Assembly: GCF_038446525.1 (NCBI RefSeq)
Contig: NZ_CP151792.1
Location: 2,356,001 to 2,420,000 of the forward strand
Length of the DNA stretch: 64,000 bases
Source: Methanolobus sp. ZRKC5
GTDB lineage: Archaea > Halobacteriota > Methanosarcinia > Methanosarcinales > Methanosarcinaceae
Reading direction: 5' to 3'
Part shown: one piece after another, positions 1 through 7,962 of the stretch
How the letters are laid out: each line of letters begins with the position of its first letter
Position numbering within the stretch: the stretch's first letter is position 1
Translations under genes and position numbers: made by a program
Notes under the pieces: generated by a model
Told to the model about the DNA's origin: nothing
Seen by the model: the letters and a program-made list of their open reading frames with translations, nothing else
Databases searched by the model: none

Positions 1-392
1 TAATAACCTCATCAGGTAAGAAGAAGACAGCTATTGCACGTGCAACAGTTAAGAAGGGAAACGGAAAGGTGCGCATAAACAAAAAGCCACTGGAAATATA
101 CGACCCTGATTTTGCAAAGTTCAAAATCACTGAAGCAGTAATGCTTGCAGGTGAAGTTTTAAACGGAATTGATATAGACGTTGTTGTCAGCGGTGGCGGA
201 ATAATCGGCCAGGCAAGTGCTGTAAGGACTGCAATCGCCAGAGGCATTGTAGACTGGACCAATGACACAAACCTTAGGGACACATACATGGCATACGACC
301 GTAACCTCCTGGTAAACGACTCCAGGCAGAAGGAAACCAAGAAGTTTGGTGGACCAGGTGCACGTGCCAGATATCAGAAATCATACAGGTAG
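1..392 (+). CDS. rps9: 30S ribosomal protein uS9 (S9P), 5' end outside window
   Basis: The reading frame is already open at base 3 and runs to the TAG at 390-392, so about 130 residues are visible and the start lies upstream. The visible part begins with the S9 segment [15 protein letters not shown], continues through the conserved core ([18 protein letters not shown]) and ends with the typical basic tail [11 protein letters not shown], which in this family reaches towards the P-site tRNA in the small subunit. It is followed after 10 nt by rpoN, the usual archaeal order rps9-rpoN-rpoK-rps2. Family assignment is certain; only the N-terminus is missing. Confidence 0.97.
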   Translation, partial: ITSSGKKKTAIARATVKKGNGKVRINKKPLEIYDPDFAKFKITEAVMLAGEVLNGIDIDVVVSGGGIIGQASAVRTAIARGIVDWTNDTNLRDTYMAYDRNLLVNDSRQKETKKFGGPGARARYQKSYR

Positions 393-402
393 GCAATAGA
401 AT

Positions 403-591
403 ATGTTACCAGTTCGATGTTTCAGCTGTGGAAAAGTAATCTCAAATTGCTGGGAAGAGTACAAACAGCGCGTAAATGAAGGAGAAGACCCGGCAGTAGT
501 GCTCAATGATCTTGGTGTCACTCGCTATTGTTGCCGAAGGATGATCCTTTCACACGTCGAGCTAGTAGATACGCTTGCCCCATACCAGTAA
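403..591 (+). CDS. rpoN: DNA-directed RNA polymerase subunit N
   Basis: This 62-residue protein is full length for archaeal RpoN/eukaryotic Rpb10. It starts [13 protein letters not shown] and carries the CxxC (residues 6 and 9) and adjacent CC (about residues 44-45) that bind one structural zinc. It helps assemble the D/L/N/P platform of RNA polymerase. It lies 10 nt after rps9, so it is probably co-transcribed with it. The stop codon abuts a tRNA gene. Confidence 0.97.
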   Translation: MLPVRCFSCGKVISNCWEEYKQRVNEGEDPAVVLNDLGVTRYCCRRMILSHVELVDTLAPYQ

Positions 592-689
592 GGACCGTAG
601 GGTAGTCTGGGCCATCCTTTAGCGTTTGGGACATAACTATTTACTATGCGAAACACGCTGCAATCTGAGTTTAAATCTCAGCTGGCCCA
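592..689 (+). tRNA. tRNA-Pro (anticodon TGG), intron about 24 nt, poorly paired acceptor stem
   Basis: The anticodon stem TAGCG (620-624) pairs with CGCTG (656-660). The loop reads TTTGGG, giving anticodon TGG followed by the G37 typical of tRNA-Pro. The extra 24 nt (about 631-654) sit at the canonical archaeal intron position 37/38. The T-arm is CTGAG-TTTAAAT-CTCAG (665-681), and the D-arm (GGGTAG..TGGGCCATCC) also fits proline. The 3' acceptor strand CTGGCCC (682-688) plus A689 does not pair cleanly with the 5' strand GGACCGT: only about five of seven positions can pair, one as G-U. The end coordinates are therefore approximate and the gene may be divergent or decaying. Confidence 0.7.
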
Positions 690-754
690 TGGCACCTTAT
701 AGGAAACCTACTGTTCAGGACATACATACGACCACATTCGGAGGGATTCCGAAT

Positions 755-775
755 AAAATATTTATAATAACTATC
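755..775 (+). promoter_or_regulatory. Probable promoter of rpoK-rps2
   Basis: An A/T-rich box, AATAAAATATTTATAATAAC, lies in the 197-nt gap between the tRNA and rpoK and fits an archaeal BRE/TATA element. It is the only obvious TATA-like site there. The rest of 690-886 shows no convincing gene. Confidence 0.5.
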
Positions 776-886
776 ATTGACCCCATTAATGGCTATCCAT
801 ACAGGAACACTTTTTGTAAGCAATAGGATTAGCTGTCGATAAATGGACTATTGATATTTTCATTATGATTTTGATAAGGTGATCTA

Positions 887-1069
887 TTGACTACAGAACA
901 CTATACCAGGTATGAAAAGGCTAGAATTGTTGGTGCCAGAGCACTGCAGATTTCAATGGGAGCTCCAGTTCTTATAGATGACCCAAGTATGAACTCATTA
1001 TTTCTTGCCAAAAGAGAGTTCGAACTAGGGGTTACCCCGATTACTGTTAAACGAAATTTTGATAAATAG
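887..1069 (+). CDS. rpoK: DNA-directed RNA polymerase subunit K
   Basis: A 60-residue protein matching archaeal RpoK/Rpb6: [21 protein letters not shown] followed by the VTPITVKR-type C-terminal strand. It stabilises the assembled polymerase around the clamp. The start is TTG at 887, supported by AGGTGAT at 877-883 and by the family N-terminus. It lies 8 nt upstream of rps2 and is probably co-transcribed with it. Confidence 0.95.
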   Translation: MTTEHYTRYEKARIVGARALQISMGAPVLIDDPSMNSLFLAKREFELGVTPITVKRNFDK

Positions 1070-1077
1070 GTGATTTT

Positions 1078-1728
1078 ATGGATTCAACAGAGGAAACTAT
1101 AATCAATGAAGCAAGTGAAGTGACAGAGGAAGTAAACGAAGAAGCAAAAACTACATCCCTTGTCCCAATAGATGAGTACCTTGCAGCAGGCGTACACATT
1201 GGTACACAGCAGAAGACCGAAAACATGATGAAATTCGTCTACCGTGTAAGGACAGACGGTCTTTATGTACTCGACATCCAGGCAACTGATGAAAGAATTA
1301 AACTTGCAGCAGAGTTCCTTTCAAAGTATGAACCACAAAGAGTCCTTGTTGTCTCTGCAAGGCAGTACGGTCAATTCCCTGCAAATATGTTCGCAAAGGC
1401 CATCGGTGCTAAGTCAATGGTCGGTAGATTTATCCCGGGACTTCTCACAAACCCGAAAATTGAACAATTCTGTGAACCAGATGTAGTAATTGTTACTGAC
1501 CCAACCGGAGATGCACAGGTCATCAAAGAGACCGTAAACATTGGCATCCCAGTTGTTGCACTCTGTGACACAAACAACATGACATCTAACGTAGACCTTG
1601 TTATCCCAACCAACAACAAAGGAAGAAAAGCACTTTCCCTTGTATACTGGTTACTTGCAAGAGAGATAGCAAAGGCCAACGATTCAATGTTCACTTATGA
1701 GCTTGAAGACTTTGAAGTAGGAGTCTGA
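1078..1728 (+). CDS. rps2: 30S ribosomal protein uS2 (S2P)
   Basis: The 216-residue product has an acidic N-terminal extension (about residues 1-28, rich in Glu) and then the S2 fold: [43 protein letters not shown] and the C-terminal [10 protein letters not shown] and [10 protein letters not shown] segments. S2 is a small-subunit body protein. It follows rpoK closely, and a GGTGAT ribosome-binding site lies just ahead of ATG 1078. The neighbouring order agrees with other Methanosarcinales. Confidence 0.97.
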   Translation: MDSTEETIINEASEVTEEVNEEAKTTSLVPIDEYLAAGVHIGTQQKTENMMKFVYRVRTDGLYVLDIQATDERIKLAAEFLSKYEPQRVLVVSARQYGQFPANMFAKAIGAKSMVGRFIPGLLTNPKIEQFCEPDVVIVTDPTGDAQVIKETVNIGIPVVALCDTNNMTSNVDLVIPTNNKGRKALSLVYWLLAREIAKANDSMFTYELEDFEVGV

Positions 1729-1800
1729 ACTGACAACTCTGTGTGAAGCATACTACAAATATATTAAAAACCCTTATTAGAATATGGGGTGATCAGTAGT

Positions 1801-2598
1801 ATGAGACAGACAACCGTTGCCGGCCAGTTCTATCCGAATAATCCGAAAAGTCTTAAAAAAGAACTTAGCAGGTGCTTCAAGGATCTGGCAATTTCAGAAA
1901 AGCCGATTCTTGGTGCTGTTGTACCTCACGCCGGATACATATATTCGGGTGAGGTGGCAGCACATGCATATGCCCAATTACCTAGAGCAGACACCTATAT
2001 CCTGTTTGGACCAAATCATACAGGATACGGATCTGCTGTGGCAATGTCCCAGGATACCTGGATGACTCCTCTTGGAGTTGTTGAAACAGACATAGAAATT
2101 GGAAAGTTGCTTGCGGGAACTATCATAGACTTTGATGAGCTTGCCCACCATTATGAGCATTCTATTGAAGTGCAGATACCTTTTTTGCAGCACAGGTTTG
2201 GCAGTGATTTCAAGATCCTTCCTGTATGTATGGGTCTTCAAGATGAAGAAACCGCAATAGAAGTAGGGAAAGAAATTGCAAGGGCCGTTAAGACCTCAGG
2301 AAAGAAAGTGGTGTTCATCGCGTCGAGTGATTTTACTCACTACCAATCTGCTAAAATTGCCAGCGATAATGATCAGTACCTCATCGAGCCAATACTTGAA
2401 ATGGATATTCCTGAATTTTACAGACGTAAGGAAGAAAGGAATATTTCAGCATGCGGATTTGGCCCGATAGCAGCAATGTTAGCAGCCACAATAGAATTTG
2501 GTGCCAGGAAAGTCTCACTGTTGAAATATGCAACCAGCGGAGACGTAACCGGAGACATGTCAGGAGTTGTCGGATACGCGGCAATCACTCTGGAATAA
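1801..2598 (+). CDS. MEMO1 family protein (AmmeMemoRadiSam system protein B-like)
   Basis: The product has 265 residues from ATG 1801. A frame exists from GTG 1789, but that GTG lies in the ribosome-binding sequence GGGGTGAT (1786-1793), so 1801 is preferred. Memo-family landmarks are present: RQTTVAGQFYP, the His motifs VPHAGYIYSGEVAA and HHYEHSIEVQIPFL, and IASSDFTHY. The fold resembles extradiol dioxygenases, but the cellular reaction in archaea is not settled. It heads the isoprenoid gene cluster, 24 nt before mvk, which is a common archaeal association. Confidence 0.92.
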   Translation: MRQTTVAGQFYPNNPKSLKKELSRCFKDLAISEKPILGAVVPHAGYIYSGEVAAHAYAQLPRADTYILFGPNHTGYGSAVAMSQDTWMTPLGVVETDIEIGKLLAGTIIDFDELAHHYEHSIEVQIPFLQHRFGSDFKILPVCMGLQDEETAIEVGKEIARAVKTSGKKVVFIASSDFTHYQSAKIASDNDQYLIEPILEMDIPEFYRRKEERNISACGFGPIAAMLAATIEFGARKVSLLKYATSGDVTGDMSGVVGYAAITLE

Positions 2599-2622
2599 AT
2601 ATCAATATAAAAAGGACATTCT

Positions 2623-3540
2623 ATGATCACATGTTCTGCACCCGGAAAAGTTTACCTTTTTGGTGAACATGCAGTAGTGTACGGCGAAAGCGCCATCTGC
2701 TGTGCAATAGAGCTACGCACAAAGGTCCATGTCCAGAAAAATAATGATATAATAATTGAATCGGCCCTTGGGACCACCGGACTGGATTTTGAGATACATC
2801 CCTATGTATCCCATGTCATCGAAAAAATGCGCCAGTATGCAGACATAGAAGGAGTTAGAATAAATATCGAATCCGAGCTTCCCGTAGGTTCCGGGCTTGG
2901 ATCATCAGCCGCAGTAACCATTGCCAGTATACAAGCATTGAACCACTTATATGAATGTGACCTTTCGCTTGAAGATATTGCGAAGACCGGACATGAAATA
3001 GAAAAGATAGTACAGGGCAATGCAAGCCCCACAGACACATATGTGAGTACCATGGGTGGTGTTGTGATGATACCCCAACGAAAGAAGCTTCAACTTATCG
3101 AATGTCCAATTGTGGTCGGCAATACGAACAAGTTCTCCTCAACAAAGGAGCTTGTAGAAAATGTTGCTAACCTTCGCAGCGAATTTCCTTCTGTAATTGA
3201 CCCAATACTTTCCAATATTGGCCAGATGTCCACACTTGCTGAAAAGTTCGTTAATCAGAATGATTACATAACCATTGGCAAGCTTATGAATGTAAACCAG
3301 GGACTTCTCGATGCCATTGGTGTCGGAAGTGCGGAACTTTCATCCCTGGTATATGCAGCACGCAAAAATGGTGCTATAAGTGCCAAGATAACAGGTGCCG
3401 GCGGTGGAGGATGCATGGTTGCACTTGCAGAGAACGAAAATGCAATGGCCATTTCAAGAGCCATTGAGAAAGCAGGCGGAGAAGCTATTATTACTAAAAA
3501 TACAGAAGAAGGCGTACGACTGGAGTCATTAAATGGATAA
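2623..3540 (+). CDS. mvk: Mevalonate kinase
   Basis: A 305-residue GHMP kinase phosphorylating mevalonate in the archaeal isoprenoid pathway. The GHMP motifs are visible: PGKVYLFGEHAVVYG (residues about 6-20), the ATP-binding loop VGSGLGSSAAVTIA (about 88-101) and the C-terminal KITGAGGGGCMVAL. Its stop overlaps the start of ipk by 8 nt, so translation is probably coupled. Length and motifs are normal for the family. Confidence 0.96.
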   Translation: MITCSAPGKVYLFGEHAVVYGESAICCAIELRTKVHVQKNNDIIIESALGTTGLDFEIHPYVSHVIEKMRQYADIEGVRINIESELPVGSGLGSSAAVTIASIQALNHLYECDLSLEDIAKTGHEIEKIVQGNASPTDTYVSTMGGVVMIPQRKKLQLIECPIVVGNTNKFSSTKELVENVANLRSEFPSVIDPILSNIGQMSTLAEKFVNQNDYITIGKLMNVNQGLLDAIGVGSAELSSLVYAARKNGAISAKITGAGGGGCMVALAENENAMAISRAIEKAGGEAIITKNTEEGVRLESLNG

Positions 3541-4303
3541 CAATAGTATCACCATCTTAAAGATCGGTGGCAGTGTCATTACAGACAAAAGTGCTGATGA
3601 CGGTGCTGCAAGATTAAATGAAATTGAGCGTATTGCCAGTGAAATTGCAGATTTTAACGGTAAACTTATCATCGTACATGGAGCCGGTTCGTTCGGCCAT
3701 CCACAGGTCAAACGTTTTGGCCTGACAGGAAAGTTCGACCACGCTGGATCGATAATAACACACATGTCCGTAAGGGAACTAAACACAATGGTTGTCAAAG
3801 CCCTTAACTCTGCAGGGGTTAATGCATTACCAGTGCACCCAATGGCCTGTGCGGTATCCGAAAACAGCCGAATAAAGAGTATGTTCCTTGAGCAGATAGA
3901 GGAAATGCTTGCAAACGGTTTTGTTCCTGTGTTACATGGAGACATGGTAATGGACACTGAACTTGGAACTTCGGTCCTTTCAGGAGACCAGATAGTTCCA
4001 TATCTGGCAATCCAGATGAAAGCATCAAGAATTGGCATCGGAAGTGCTGAAGAAGGTGTACTTGATAATAAAAATGAAGTGATACCCCACATCAGCAATG
4101 AGAACTTCAATGAAGTTAAGGAATACCTTGGAGAGTCATCCAATACTGATGTCACTGGCGGTATGCTGGGAAAAGTACTTGAGCTTTTAAATCTTAGTGA
4201 GCAGTCAAGTAGCACTTCTTATATATTCAATGCAGGCAATTCAGGGAACATATCCGATTTCCTGAAAGGACAGAATATCGGCACCGCAATTTCTGGTGTC
4301 TGA
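3533..4303 (+). CDS. ipk: Isopentenyl phosphate kinase
   Basis: A 256-residue amino-acid-kinase-fold enzyme that phosphorylates isopentenyl phosphate to isopentenyl diphosphate in the archaeal mevalonate route. It shows KIGGSVIT at the N-terminus (about residues 11-18), the HGAGSFGHPQV glycine/His segment (about 49-59) including the His typical of IPK, and the TDVTGGMLGK motif towards the C-terminus. It overlaps mvk by 8 nt and precedes fni, so the cluster order mirrors the pathway. Confidence 0.95.
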   Translation: MDNNSITILKIGGSVITDKSADDGAARLNEIERIASEIADFNGKLIIVHGAGSFGHPQVKRFGLTGKFDHAGSIITHMSVRELNTMVVKALNSAGVNALPVHPMACAVSENSRIKSMFLEQIEEMLANGFVPVLHGDMVMDTELGTSVLSGDQIVPYLAIQMKASRIGIGSAEEGVLDNKNEVIPHISNENFNEVKEYLGESSNTDVTGGMLGKVLELLNLSEQSSSTSYIFNAGNSGNISDFLKGQNIGTAISGV

Positions 4304-4328
4304 ACAATATAGATCTTAAGGTATTATT

Positions 4329-5432
4329 ATGAGCACTTCCAGGAGAAAGATAGAGCATCTAGAGTTATGCGCTTCAAGCCCGGTAGAATCAAGGAAAATT
4401 GGACCAGGATTCAAGGATGTAATGCTGGTACACAGGGCTTTGCCAGAGATGGACATGGATGAGATCGATCTGTCTGTCCGTTTTCTGGAAAAGGAAATAA
4501 ATGCACCTTTTATGATAGCATCCATAACCGGTGGACATCCGGATACAAAACCTGTTAATGCTGCACTTGCAGAAGCTGCAGAAGAACTGGGGATTGGAAT
4601 TGGCGTTGGAAGCCAGAGAGCAGCCATAGAAGATCCTTTACAGGAAGAATCATTCAGCATTGTCAGGGATAAAGCACCCAGTGCATTTGTATATGGGAAT
4701 ATTGGTGCTGCACAAATACGAGAATATGGCGTTGAAGGTGTAGAGAAGATCATTGAAATGATCGATGCAGATGCCATTGCAATTCATCTGAATTTCCTTC
4801 AGGAAGCAATACAGCCAGAAGGTGACCGAGATGCTTCTGGAGCACTTGAAACTATAAAGGAGATATGTTCACTGGCAGTACCCGTTATCATTAAAGAAAC
4901 AGGTGCAGGCATATCACATGAAGACGCATTACTCCTCAAAGATGCAGGAGCATCTGCCATAGATGTAGGTGGTGTGGGAGGTACCAGCTGGTCCGGTGTG
5001 GAAGTATATCGTGCCAGGGAAAGAAAAGATCTGGAATCTGAATTACTAGGCGAATTGTTCTGGGATTTCGGCATACCTACCGTTCCAAGCATAGTGGAAT
5101 GCAGCGTGTTTTTACCAGTAATCGCAACCGGTGGAATTAGAACGGGACTGGATATTGCAAAATCACTCGCACTTGGTGCATCAGTTGCAAGTGCTGCGCT
5201 TCCTTTTGTTGAGCCGGCACTGAAAGGGAAAGATGAGGTTGTAAGCAGCATTCAGCATATGCTGAATGAACTCAAAGTAGCAATGTTCCTTTGTGGCTAC
5301 CAAGATGTGAAAGACTTGCATCTGGCACCCACTGTAATCAGTGGCTGGACAAGAGAATATCTTGAAATGCGTGGCTTTAACGTAAAAGACCTTGCTCTTC
5401 GTTCAAAGAACACTGATTTCCAGAGAGTTTAA
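4329..5432 (+). CDS. fni: Isopentenyl-diphosphate delta-isomerase, type 2 (FMN-dependent)
   Basis: A 367-residue type II IDI interconverting isopentenyl and dimethylallyl diphosphate. TIM-barrel/FMN landmarks are TSRRKIEHLELC at the N-terminus, MIASITGGHPDT, GIGVGSQRAAI, HLNFLQEAIQPEGD, VIIKETGAGIS and ATGGIRTGLDIAKSLALGA. It lies 25 nt after ipk on the same strand. Length and motifs are ordinary for the archaeal family. Confidence 0.96.
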   Translation: MSTSRRKIEHLELCASSPVESRKIGPGFKDVMLVHRALPEMDMDEIDLSVRFLEKEINAPFMIASITGGHPDTKPVNAALAEAAEELGIGIGVGSQRAAIEDPLQEESFSIVRDKAPSAFVYGNIGAAQIREYGVEGVEKIIEMIDADAIAIHLNFLQEAIQPEGDRDASGALETIKEICSLAVPVIIKETGAGISHEDALLLKDAGASAIDVGGVGGTSWSGVEVYRARERKDLESELLGELFWDFGIPTVPSIVECSVFLPVIATGGIRTGLDIAKSLALGASVASAALPFVEPALKGKDEVVSSIQHMLNELKVAMFLCGYQDVKDLHLAPTVISGWTREYLEMRGFNVKDLALRSKNTDFQRV

Positions 5433-5492
5433 CATTCATCAAATTAGGGAATATTTGAATAAAATATATATAATAATTAGAGAGTAATACAT

Positions 5493-6839
5493 ATGACTGA
5501 AATAGGAATTATTGCAGTTGGCGGCTATAATGAAATGGGCCGCAACATGACTGCTATCAGGATCAATGATGACATAATCATCGTTGATATGGGCCTTCGT
5601 CTGGACAGAGTCCAGATACACGAGGACGTAGAGATCGACAAGATGCACTCGCTTGAACTTATTGAGATGGGAGCCATTCCTGATGACACTATCATGAAGG
5701 AAGTCAACGGGAATGTACGTGCAATTGTCTGCACACACGGTCACCTTGACCACATTGGTGCAATATCAAAACTTGCACACAGATACACAGCCCCTATAAT
5801 AGGAACTCCTTATACGACAACCCTCATTAAACATCAGATAGAATCCGAGAGAAAATTCGGAGTAAAGAACAACATCATATCAATGAATGCCGGCGGCACA
5901 ATGGAGATCACAAAAGACATTTCCATCGAATTTGTCAATGCCCAGCACAGCATAATTGATACCATTTTCCTTGTCGTCCATACAGTAAGTGGTGCTATAG
6001 TCTACGCTTGTGACTTTAAGCTTGACAGGACGCCCACACTTGGAGAAGCACCTGACTTTGACAGACTCAAGCAGCTTGGAGAAGAAGGAGTTATTGCACT
6101 TATTACAGAAAGTACAAATTCCGGTCGTAACGGAAAAACTCCATCTGAGATGATAGCTCATTCAATGCTAAGGGATGTACTTATCGAGACAGAAGAATCA
6201 GATGTAGGCATGATCGTAACAACCTTTGCATCACATGTAGCCCGAATGAACTCTATTGTTAAGTTCGCAGAAGAAATGGGAAGGATTCCTGTACTCATGG
6301 GCAGGTCCATGGAGAGGTACATTGCAACTGCTCATCAGATGGGATACATCGATCTTCCTGAATCAGTAGAGATATATGGTAACCGCAGGGAGATAGACAA
6401 GGCTCTTGCAAGGATCATGGAAGGTGGGAAAGATAAATACCTGCCAGTGGTCACAGGCCATCAGGGAGAACCTGGCGCTGTGCTTGGAAGAATTGCAAGT
6501 GGAGACACACCTTTCAAGATAGACAAAGGTGACAGGATCATATTCTCTGCTAATATAATACCAAATCCAATGACACAGGCAAACCGCTATGCACTTGAGA
6601 CTAAATTGAAGATGCGTGGAGCAAGGATATATGACAATGTCCATGTTTCAGGACATGCATACCGCGAGGACCACTGGGAACTCCTCAGAATGCTTAAACC
6701 CGAACATGTGATTCCTGCACACGGAACTATACAGATGCACAGTGAATACATACAGATGGCAGAAGATGCAGGGTACATACTCGGAGATACTCTCCACCTC
6801 CTGAGGAATGGAGAAGAACTCTACATTGAGGAAGAGTAA
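5493..6839 (+). CDS. rnj: Archaeal RNase J (beta-CASP metallo-beta-lactamase ribonuclease)
   Basis: The 448-residue protein carries the metallo-beta-lactamase motif THGHLDHIGA (about residues 80-89), the later VYACDFKLD and TEST motifs, beta-CASP elements (TTFASHVARMN, GRSMERY, VVTGHQGEPGAVL) and the C-terminal VHVSGHAYREDHWELL and VIPAHGT motifs. Archaeal aRNase J is a 5'-3' exoribonuclease in RNA turnover. It sits between fni and idsA; this association with isoprenoid genes is common in archaea and probably reflects operon structure, not a shared pathway. An AATAAAATATATATAATA box just upstream (about 5458-5475) may be its own promoter. Confidence 0.95.
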   Translation: MTEIGIIAVGGYNEMGRNMTAIRINDDIIIVDMGLRLDRVQIHEDVEIDKMHSLELIEMGAIPDDTIMKEVNGNVRAIVCTHGHLDHIGAISKLAHRYTAPIIGTPYTTTLIKHQIESERKFGVKNNIISMNAGGTMEITKDISIEFVNAQHSIIDTIFLVVHTVSGAIVYACDFKLDRTPTLGEAPDFDRLKQLGEEGVIALITESTNSGRNGKTPSEMIAHSMLRDVLIETEESDVGMIVTTFASHVARMNSIVKFAEEMGRIPVLMGRSMERYIATAHQMGYIDLPESVEIYGNRREIDKALARIMEGGKDKYLPVVTGHQGEPGAVLGRIASGDTPFKIDKGDRIIFSANIIPNPMTQANRYALETKLKMRGARIYDNVHVSGHAYREDHWELLRMLKPEHVIPAHGTIQMHSEYIQMAEDAGYILGDTLHLLRNGEELYIEEE

Positions 6840-6860
6840 TTGGTTTAGACAGGGATCATT

Positions 6861-7826
6861 ATGGATTTGATCGAAGAGATTAAAAAACGCTCAACACATG
6901 TCGATAAGGGAATAGAGGAATACCTCCCCATCGACAAGCCATATGAGCTTTATAAGGCAGCCAGATATCTTCCTGATGCAGGAGGTAAAAGGCTTCGTCC
7001 GGCAACAGTCATTCTTGCAGCAGAAGCTGTGGGATCGGACCTTGAAACAGTTCTTCCGGCAGCTGTAGCCGTTGAACTGGTCCATAATTTCACACTCGTC
7101 CACGACGACATAATGGACAGGGATGATATACGCCGTGGAATGCCTGCAGTCCATGTCAAATGGGGAGAGGCAGGAGCTATCCTTGCTGGCGATACCCTTT
7201 ACTCAAAAGCTTTTGAGATACTGACACATGCATCAGGAGAACCTAAGCGCATCCTTAAATGTATCGACATCCTTTCCAAGACATGCAGAGACATCTGTGA
7301 AGGCCAGTGGCTTGATGTGGAATTTGAGGACCGCATGGATGTTACAAAGGAAGAATATCTCGAAATGATCGAGAAGAAAACCGGAGTACTCTATGCTGCT
7401 TCCCTGCAGATAGGTGCCATTCTGGGCGGTGCATCCGATGAAGTTGCCGATGCATTCTATGAGTGTGGAAGGTTAATTGGTATAGCTTTCCAGATATATG
7501 ATGATGTCATTGACATGACAACCCCTGAAGAAGTACTGGGTAAAGTCAGAGGCAGTGACCTTATGGAAGGTAAGAAGACACTCATAGCCATACACGCTCT
7601 GAATAATGGTGTGGACCTTAAGATATTCGGCAAAGGAAAGGCCACCACTGAAGAGATCAATGAGGCTGTCCATCAACTGGAAGAAGCAGGCTCCATAGAT
7701 TATGTAAGAGATCTTGCACTGGGCTACGTGGCAAAGGGTAAAGAGCTTCTTGATGTCGTTGAGGATTCAGATTCAAAGACCATACTTCTGGCAATTGCAG
7801 ATTATATGATCACAAGATCATATTAA
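6861..7826 (+). CDS. idsA: Geranylgeranyl diphosphate synthase (short-chain prenyltransferase)
   Basis: A 321-residue class I prenyl synthase elongating C5 units for archaeal lipids. The two Asp-rich motifs are clear: the first is DDIMDRDD (about residues 82-89, in LVHDDIMDRDDIRRG) and the second DDVID (about 214-218, in FQIYDDVIDMT), with GGKRLRP near residue 40. It starts 21 nt after RNase J and ends the cluster. Confidence 0.95.
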   Translation: MDLIEEIKKRSTHVDKGIEEYLPIDKPYELYKAARYLPDAGGKRLRPATVILAAEAVGSDLETVLPAAVAVELVHNFTLVHDDIMDRDDIRRGMPAVHVKWGEAGAILAGDTLYSKAFEILTHASGEPKRILKCIDILSKTCRDICEGQWLDVEFEDRMDVTKEEYLEMIEKKTGVLYAASLQIGAILGGASDEVADAFYECGRLIGIAFQIYDDVIDMTTPEEVLGKVRGSDLMEGKKTLIAIHALNNGVDLKIFGKGKATTEEINEAVHQLEEAGSIDYVRDLALGYVAKGKELLDVVEDSDSKTILLAIADYMITRSY

Positions 7827-7836
7827 TCTGTTCTTC

Positions 7837-7881
7837 CTTTTTTTTATTTTACTTTACTTTTCTAAGAGCTATGCTCTTAGA
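7837..7881. terminator. Bidirectional terminator between convergent idsA and ppdK
   Basis: A T-rich tract (7837-7860) is followed by a perfect 9-bp hairpin, TCTAAGAGC-TAT-GCTCTTAGA (7861-7881). It lies midway between two convergent genes. Confidence 0.6.
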
Positions 7882-7962
7882 GTATTCTATTTACCATTTA
7901 TCAGAATGAGTTGATACGAAAAATACCCAGTTATAGATTATCAAAAAAAAAGTATTGAAAAA

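Noticed and set aside
626-826. 66-codon frame over the tRNA-Pro and the following spacer
   Set aside because: It overlaps a tRNA and a promoter, has no ribosome-binding site and no recognisable composition of a protein.
3529-4215. 228-codon minus-strand frame opposite ipk
   Set aside because: It is the antisense shadow of a well-supported gene.
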